Assembly: GCA_030837545.1 (NCBI GenBank)
Contig: JAUPKI010000014.1
Span: forward strand, 1 to 34,020
DNA length: 34,020 nt
Origin: Thermodesulfobacteriota bacterium
GTDB taxonomy: Bacteria > Desulfobacterota > DSM-4660 > Desulfatiglandales > Desulfatiglandaceae
Direction: 5' to 3'
This document shows, piece after piece, positions 29,355-34,020 of this stretch (position 1 is the stretch's first letter; every line of letters begins with the position of its first letter). The notes beneath the pieces are model-generated. The model was not told the origin of the DNA. It was given only the letters and a program-made list of their open reading frames with translations, and searched no databases. Made by a program: the position numbers and the translations under genes.

Positions 29355-29389
29355 CCAGTATCCAGCATCCAGTATCCAGAAACCAGAGA
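29355..29389. repeat. Degenerate heptamer tandem array (CCAGNNN x5)
   Basis: CCAGTAT CCAGCAT CCAGTAT CCAGAAA CCAGAGA, 20 nt upstream of the next CDS start. Confidence 0.75.
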
Positions 29390-29409
29390 CTATCATCCGG
29401 CGACGCGGC

Positions 29410-30552
29410 ATGGAAGGCTTTCAGGAATATTTCGGAGAGACCCACCATATGGTTCGGGAGACCGTTCGCAGGTTCGTTGAACGGGAGATCCGACCCTTTG
29501 TGGATGAGTGGGAGGAACAGGGGGAGTTCCCTCGGAACCTCTATGCCAAGGCAGGGGTTGCAGGCATCCTCGGCATCGGCTACCCGGAGGCCTATGGCGG
29601 TTCTGACGGGGACATCTTTGTAAAGATCGCCGCCGCCGAGGAGTTGATGCGATGCGGCTCCGGAGGCGTGGCTGCAGGTCTCGGCTCGCTCGACATTGGA
29701 ATTCCCCCGATTATCGCCCTGGGCGACGATGATCAGAAATCGCGTTTTATCCCCCCGGTGCTCCGGGGGGAAAAGATATCGGCCCTTGGCATCACAGAAC
29801 CGGATGCCGGCTCAGATGTGGCCAACATCCGCACAAGGGCCGTTCGAAAAAATGACCACTACGTGGTGAACGGGAGCAAGATGTTCATCACCAGCGGTGT
29901 CCGGGCGAATCAGTTGACCTGCGCGGTTCGAACCGGCGGCGAGGGATACGGAGGGATCAGCCTCCTTGTCATCGAATCCGACACCCCCGGCTACTCCGTC
30001 TCCAAAACGCTGAAGAAGATGGGCTGGTGGGCATCGGATACGGCCCAGATCTTCTTCGAGGATTGCCGAGTGCCGGCAACAAACCTTTTGGGCAACGAGG
30101 GTCAGGGTTTCTATGGCATCATGGAGAACTTCCAGAATGAGCGGCTGCAGCTCTCTGTCATGGCCAACATGACCGCTCGAATGGCCCTGGAAGAATCCCT
30201 GAAATACGCTCGGGAAAGAAAGGCATTCAACCGCCCCCTTTCTGGTTTTCAGGTCACGCGTCACAAGTTGGCCGATATGGCGACCCTGGTGGAGGCCAGC
30301 CAGGAATTCACATACCGGGTCGCGGCCAGGATAGGCACCGGAAAAACCCAGATCAAAGAGATCTCAATGGCCAAGAATTTCGCCTGCATGGTCAGCGACC
30401 GGGTCACCTACGATGCCGTGCAGATACACGGAGGCTTTGGCTACATGAGGGAATACCTGGTGGAAAGGCTCTACAGGGACAACCGCATCCTCTCTATTGG
30501 AGGGGGCACACAAGAGATCATGAAAGAGATCATCTCCAAGATCATCCTATGA
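29410..30552 (+). CDS. Acyl-CoA dehydrogenase (ACAD3, long-chain-ACAD-like)
   Basis: LGITEPDAGSDVANIRTRAVRKNDHYVVNGSKMFITSG...FQNERLQLSVMANMTARMALEESLKYARERKAFNRPL...QIHGGFGYMREYLVERLYRDNRILSIGGGTQEIMKEIISKIIL. Confidence 0.96.
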   Translation: MEGFQEYFGETHHMVRETVRRFVEREIRPFVDEWEEQGEFPRNLYAKAGVAGILGIGYPEAYGGSDGDIFVKIAAAEELMRCGSGGVAAGLGSLDIGIPPIIALGDDDQKSRFIPPVLRGEKISALGITEPDAGSDVANIRTRAVRKNDHYVVNGSKMFITSGVRANQLTCAVRTGGEGYGGISLLVIESDTPGYSVSKTLKKMGWWASDTAQIFFEDCRVPATNLLGNEGQGFYGIMENFQNERLQLSVMANMTARMALEESLKYARERKAFNRPLSGFQVTRHKLADMATLVEASQEFTYRVAARIGTGKTQIKEISMAKNFACMVSDRVTYDAVQIHGGFGYMREYLVERLYRDNRILSIGGGTQEIMKEIISKIIL

Positions 30553-30577
30553 TGATCCGGGATTGAGGACAGGACCC

Positions 30578-31633
30578 ATGGAAAGCGAGGAAAGAAAAAA
30601 CGCCTATGCCGAGGCGGGCGTTGACATAGAGGCTGGCAACCGATTTGTGGATATGATCAGGCCGATTGTCAAAAAAACCCATACACCGGGTGTTATGACG
30701 GACATCGGGGGGTTTGCGGGCGTGTACTCCCTCAACGTTCAGAACCTCAAAAAGCCTGTCTTGGTCAGTTCCACAGACGGGGTTGGGACCAAGTTGAAGG
30801 TCGCATTCATGCTCGATAAACATGACACGGTCGGGATAGACCTCGTGGCCATGTGCGTCAACGACATTGTGGTTCAAGGAGCCACTCCCCTTTTTTTCCT
30901 TGACTACATATCCATGGGGAAGCTGAAAACGGAACGGGCCATCGACATTGTCAAAGGGATCGCCGCGGGATGCGAGGAGGCCAGATGCTCGCTCATCGGA
31001 GGGGAGACCGCTGAAATGCCCGGTTTTTATCACGGGAATGAATATGACCTTGCGGGATTCGTAGTCGGCCTGGCCGATAACGAGGAATTGCTGGACGGCG
31101 CAGAGATTGCCGTGGGTCACAAGATTATCGGCATCGGTTCCAGCGGACTCCACAGCAATGGCTACTCACTGGTGCGCAAGATCTTTTTCGATGGACTCAA
31201 GATGTCGGTGCATGACCACGTCGAGGACTTCGGCAGGACCCTGGGGGAGGAACTCCTGGAACCGACCCGCATATACGCAAGGGCCATCAGCAATCTCAGA
31301 CGGGACTTCCGGATCTACGGCATCTCACACATTACAGGGGGGGGGCTGATCGACAATCCGCCGCGTATTCTCCCCTCCCGGTGCAAAGCGGTCATTGACC
31401 GATCCGCCTGGACCCCGCATCCGATATTCCACTACATCCAGCGGGCGGGGCGAATACCGGACCACGACATGATGCTGACATTTAATAACGGCCTGGGGAT
31501 GCTTATCGTCGTGAGCGAAGAGGAAACCGATGACATACTCGTGAGGCTGAAGGCCATGGGAGAAACCGCCTACTGTGTCGGGACCATAGAACCGAGAGAT
31601 GCAGGCGAAGATCCTGTCCGGTTTATGGGTTGA
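30578..31633 (+). CDS. purM: Phosphoribosylformylglycinamidine cyclo-ligase
   Basis: YAEAGVDIEAGNRFVDMI...LVSSTDGVGTKLKVAFMLDKHDTVGIDLVAMCVNDIVVQGATPLFFLDYISMGKL...GGETAEMPGFYHGNEYDLAGFVVG...HITGGGLIDNPPRILP. Confidence 0.98.
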   Translation: MESEERKNAYAEAGVDIEAGNRFVDMIRPIVKKTHTPGVMTDIGGFAGVYSLNVQNLKKPVLVSSTDGVGTKLKVAFMLDKHDTVGIDLVAMCVNDIVVQGATPLFFLDYISMGKLKTERAIDIVKGIAAGCEEARCSLIGGETAEMPGFYHGNEYDLAGFVVGLADNEELLDGAEIAVGHKIIGIGSSGLHSNGYSLVRKIFFDGLKMSVHDHVEDFGRTLGEELLEPTRIYARAISNLRRDFRIYGISHITGGGLIDNPPRILPSRCKAVIDRSAWTPHPIFHYIQRAGRIPDHDMMLTFNNGLGMLIVVSEEETDDILVRLKAMGETAYCVGTIEPRDAGEDPVRFMG

Positions 31634-31714
31634 AGGAGCGTCAACAAGGGTTAGACACGGCTGAGGGTTCAGTTTTTCTGCAGGGGTGTTAAGGACGATT
31701 TAGATGGAGCGTGT

Positions 31715-31756
31715 GAACGAGGAACATTGAACATCGAACGTCCAACATCGAATGAA
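31715..31756. repeat. Degenerate heptamer tandem array (GAACATC-like x6)
   Basis: GAACGAG GAACATT GAACATC GAACGTC CAACATC GAATGAA. Confidence 0.7.
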
Positions 31757-31869
31757 AAACAAACTCCAACGTTAAGCATTTTAGGCATTTTCAACTTTAG
31801 GCACTTTAGCTCACTTTAGTCACTTAAAACACCTTACCGGCTTTTCTTCTCGAAGATAAAGGAGACACC

Positions 31870-32184
31870 ATGTTTGGACTTGGCCCCACAGAACTGATCG
31901 TTATCGCGATTATTGTCCTTCTCATTTTCGGCGCCAAGCGGCTTCCGGACATCGGAAAAGGGTTGGGAGGGGCTGTCCGGGAACTCAAGAATGTCAAGAA
32001 GGAATTGAGATCCGATAAGGCGACCGTCAACCCAAATGAGAAACAACTTGAGGCAAAGGGAGAGGAAGCCCCCCCCTCTCTGGAGGCCAAAATGGCCAAC
32101 AAGGTCCTGGAACAGATGCCGGGCGTCAAAAAGATCATGGATGTAAAAAAAAAGGCGGAAACGGTCAAGAATCTGTTCACATAG
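31870..32184 (+). CDS. tatA: Twin-arginine translocase TatA/TatE-family subunit
   Basis: MFGLGPTELIVIAIIVLLIFGAKRLPDIGKGLGGAVRELKNVKKEL; aaaggagacacc upstream. Confidence 0.93.
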   Translation: MFGLGPTELIVIAIIVLLIFGAKRLPDIGKGLGGAVRELKNVKKELRSDKATVNPNEKQLEAKGEEAPPSLEAKMANKVLEQMPGVKKIMDVKKKAETVKNLFT

Positions 32185-32195
32185 ATCCTGTCAAC

Positions 32196-32765
32196 ATGCA
32201 GAGCACCTTGTGCGAACTCCCTGACGGCAATCCCCCCTCAACAGAAATACAAAAGATCCTTGCCCAATGCAGGACCATCGCCGTGGTGGGGCTTTCCCCA
32301 AAGGAATCCAGGGACAGCAACAGAGTCGCCCGGTATCTGATGGAACAGGGCTACGAGGTCGTCCCCGTTAATCCAGGTCAGAGGGAGATACTCGGAAAGA
32401 CGTGTTACAGGTCTCTGGCGGATATCCCGTTTCAGATCGATATGGTTGACCTCTTCCTGAACCCCACGCGGGTGGCCCCGGTGGTCGATCAGGCCATTGA
32501 CCGGGGGGTTCTTGTCATCTGGATGCAGTTGGGCATCGTCCACAACGCCGCTGCCCAAAAGGCCAGGGAGTCAGGCGTCCAGGTGGTCATGAACAGGTGC
32601 ATCATGCAGGAACACAAGAAAAAGGCGCAAGGGTCCACAGGTTCCGGGTTAAACGTTTCCCGCTGCAGAGCGGGATTGAGGAATAAGGACAAAGGGGGGC
32701 ATAGGACAATGCGCCTCCAACCTGGGATTGGGCAAAAACATAACGTTGAACCTCTGAACCGTTGA
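32196..32765 (+). CDS. CoA-binding (Rossmann) domain protein with repeat-derived C-terminal tail
   Basis: ILAQCRTIAVVGLSPKESRDSNRVARYLMEQGYEVVPVNPGQREILGKTCYRSLADIPFQIDMVDLFLNPTRVAPVVDQAIDRGVLVIWMQLGIVHNAAAQKARESGVQVVMNRCIMQEHKK; the rest is read from the intergenic element. Confidence 0.93.
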   Translation: MQSTLCELPDGNPPSTEIQKILAQCRTIAVVGLSPKESRDSNRVARYLMEQGYEVVPVNPGQREILGKTCYRSLADIPFQIDMVDLFLNPTRVAPVVDQAIDRGVLVIWMQLGIVHNAAAQKARESGVQVVMNRCIMQEHKKKAQGSTGSGLNVSRCRAGLRNKDKGGHRTMRLQPGIGQKHNVEPLNR

Positions 32766-32782
32766 ACCTTTTAACGGTTACA
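32630..32782. repeat. Inverted-arm intergenic element, copy 2
   Basis: gggtccacaggttccgggttaaacg ... cataggacaatgcgcctccaacctggg ... aacgttgaacctctgaaccgttgaaccttttaacggttac; parallels copy 1 at 28824-29055. Confidence 0.65.
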
Positions 32783-32795
32783 AAATAGCCATGGA

Positions 32796-34020
32796 TTAGC
32801 CTGCAAGGGCGATCATCTCAATCTCCACGGCCGCCCCTAACGGGAGGGCCGCCACCTGAAAGGCGCTTCGCGCCGGTGGATCCGAGGCAAAATAGGTCCC
32901 ATACACCCCGTTGAACGCTGCAAAATCCCTTATATCGGCCAGGTAAACCGTCGTCTTGACCACCCTTGAGAAATCGGCGCCCCCGGCCTTCAGGACGGCC
33001 TTCAGATTCTCCATGGTCTGACGGGTCTGGGCTTCAATTCCCCCCTGTACCAGTTTCCCGGTCGCCGGATCCATACCCACCTGGCCCGAGGTGAAGAGAT
33101 AGTCTCCTGCCCGGACCGCCTGGCTGTAAGGGCCCAAGACCCCCGGGGCCTTGTCCGAGTACACCGCGTGCTTCACAGGGCATTCCCCTCTTTTCGTCCC
33201 TGCTTCGTCCTCCTGAAGGTACTCCGCTGCGGCCATTTCAGCCAGCTTGTATTTTTGCACCTTCCCGCTCTGGGTCATGGGAAAGCCGGAGACGATCTTA
33301 AAATAGTGCGGCAACAGGCTCTCGTTGAGATAATCTTTTGCATATGCGGCAAGGGCAATCTCGGATGCCTCCGATCCCTCTTTCAATTTCAACCAGGCCG
33401 CCACCTCCTGTCCCCTTTCCGGGTGAGGGAAGCCGAAGACCTGGACTTCCGATACATCCGGATGCCGGTAAATGCACTCCTCCACCTCAAGCGGATGAAT
33501 CTCAACGCCGTCCCTGACAATCACATCTTTCAGCCGGCCGGTGATCCTGAAATAGCCAGCCTCATCCATCTCCCCCAGGTCTCCGGTGTGGAACCATCCA
33601 TCCCGATCCACAGCAGAGGCCGTGGTGCCCGGCATACGGTAGTATTCCTTCATCAAAAAGCCTCTGGTGCACAGCTCCCCCTGGGTCTTCGGTGGAAGAC
33701 CATCGCCCGTAGCCGGGTCAACGATCTTGACCTCATTGCAGGGGAGCGAGGTACCGATGGTCCCCACCCTTAGCTCGATAGGATCATCCGGTCGGGTCAT
33801 GGTGATCCAGGAAGACGCCTCGGTAATCCCATACGCCACGGTGATATAGGAGACCCCCACATCCTCCACGAGCCGCTTCATCAACTCCGTGGGACAGGGG
33901 GCCCCGCCGACCGTCCCTTTTTTGTCGGGTGCCCACCATTTTTTGCGATAATCCGGATGGTCCAGGAGCGCATTGTGCATGGACGGGGTACCGTATATGG
34001 CCGTACATTGTTCCTTATGA
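32796..34020 (-). CDS. AMP-dependent acyl-CoA synthetase (partial at window edge) fused to RidA/YjgF domain
   Basis: YGTPSMHNALLDHPDY...YGITEASSWITMT...GELCTRGFLMKEYY...GWFHTGDLGEMDEAGYFRITGRLKDVIVRDGVEIHPLEVEECIYRHPDVSEVQVFGFPHPERGQEVAAWLKL...SGKVQKYKL, then VKHAVYSDKAPGVLGPYSQAVRAGDYLFTSGQVGMDPATGKL...PARSAFQVAALPLGAAVEIEMIAL. Reading frame open to the window end. Confidence 0.92.
   Translation of the reverse strand, partial: HKEQCTAIYGTPSMHNALLDHPDYRKKWWAPDKKGTVGGAPCPTELMKRLVEDVGVSYITVAYGITEASSWITMTRPDDPIELRVGTIGTSLPCNEVKIVDPATGDGLPPKTQGELCTRGFLMKEYYRMPGTTASAVDRDGWFHTGDLGEMDEAGYFRITGRLKDVIVRDGVEIHPLEVEECIYRHPDVSEVQVFGFPHPERGQEVAAWLKLKEGSEASEIALAAYAKDYLNESLLPHYFKIVSGFPMTQSGKVQKYKLAEMAAAEYLQEDEAGTKRGECPVKHAVYSDKAPGVLGPYSQAVRAGDYLFTSGQVGMDPATGKLVQGGIEAQTRQTMENLKAVLKAGGADFSRVVKTTVYLADIRDFAAFNGVYGTYFASDPPARSAFQVAALPLGAAVEIEMIALAG

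Noticed and set aside
29750-29775. ccccccggtgctccgggggg hairpin
   Set aside because: Lies inside ACAD3 in frame (FIPPVLRGEK) and is explained by coding sequence.

Overview
This window looks like part of a Desulfobacterota-type (deltaproteobacterial) chromosome; that assignment is an inference from gene content and order. Main blocks: (i) an adenylate/guanylate cyclase and a three-gene two-component cassette (minus strand, 0.6-7.5 kb); (ii) a scarred accessory zone (7.6-11.2 kb) with a 5'-truncated CoA-transferase, relics of REP-associated transposases and a DNA methyltransferase, and a compact mazEF-like + nucleotidyltransferase + small-protein operon with a readable promoter/operator; (iii) a nitroreductase-fold protein that closely resembles iodotyrosine deiodinase, a YihY/BrkB protein, an NRDE protein, rny, a candidate 6S RNA, zapA and zapB; (iv) a seven-gene ATP synthase operon (b', b, delta, alpha, gamma, beta, epsilon) next to a bactofilin relic; (v) an acyl-CoA catabolic operon (two dissimilar acyl-CoA dehydrogenases, enoyl-CoA hydratase, MaoC-SCP2 fusion), a third acyl-CoA dehydrogenase, purM, tatA, a CoA-binding protein, and an acyl-CoA synthetase-RidA fusion running off the right edge. 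The most interesting signals are: the deiodinase-like active-site triad; two fused ORFs that keep an internal Shine-Dalgarno and start codon; the TA/nucleotidyltransferase operon with a palindromic operator over its -10; an amber codon inside the cyclase membrane anchor; a 6S-like fold after zapA; and several unannotated intergenic repeat families (TIR-bounded MITE-like elements, REP-like hairpins near RAYT relics, and degenerate 7/8/9-bp tandem arrays). No homology or folding software was run; family calls are from reading the translations.
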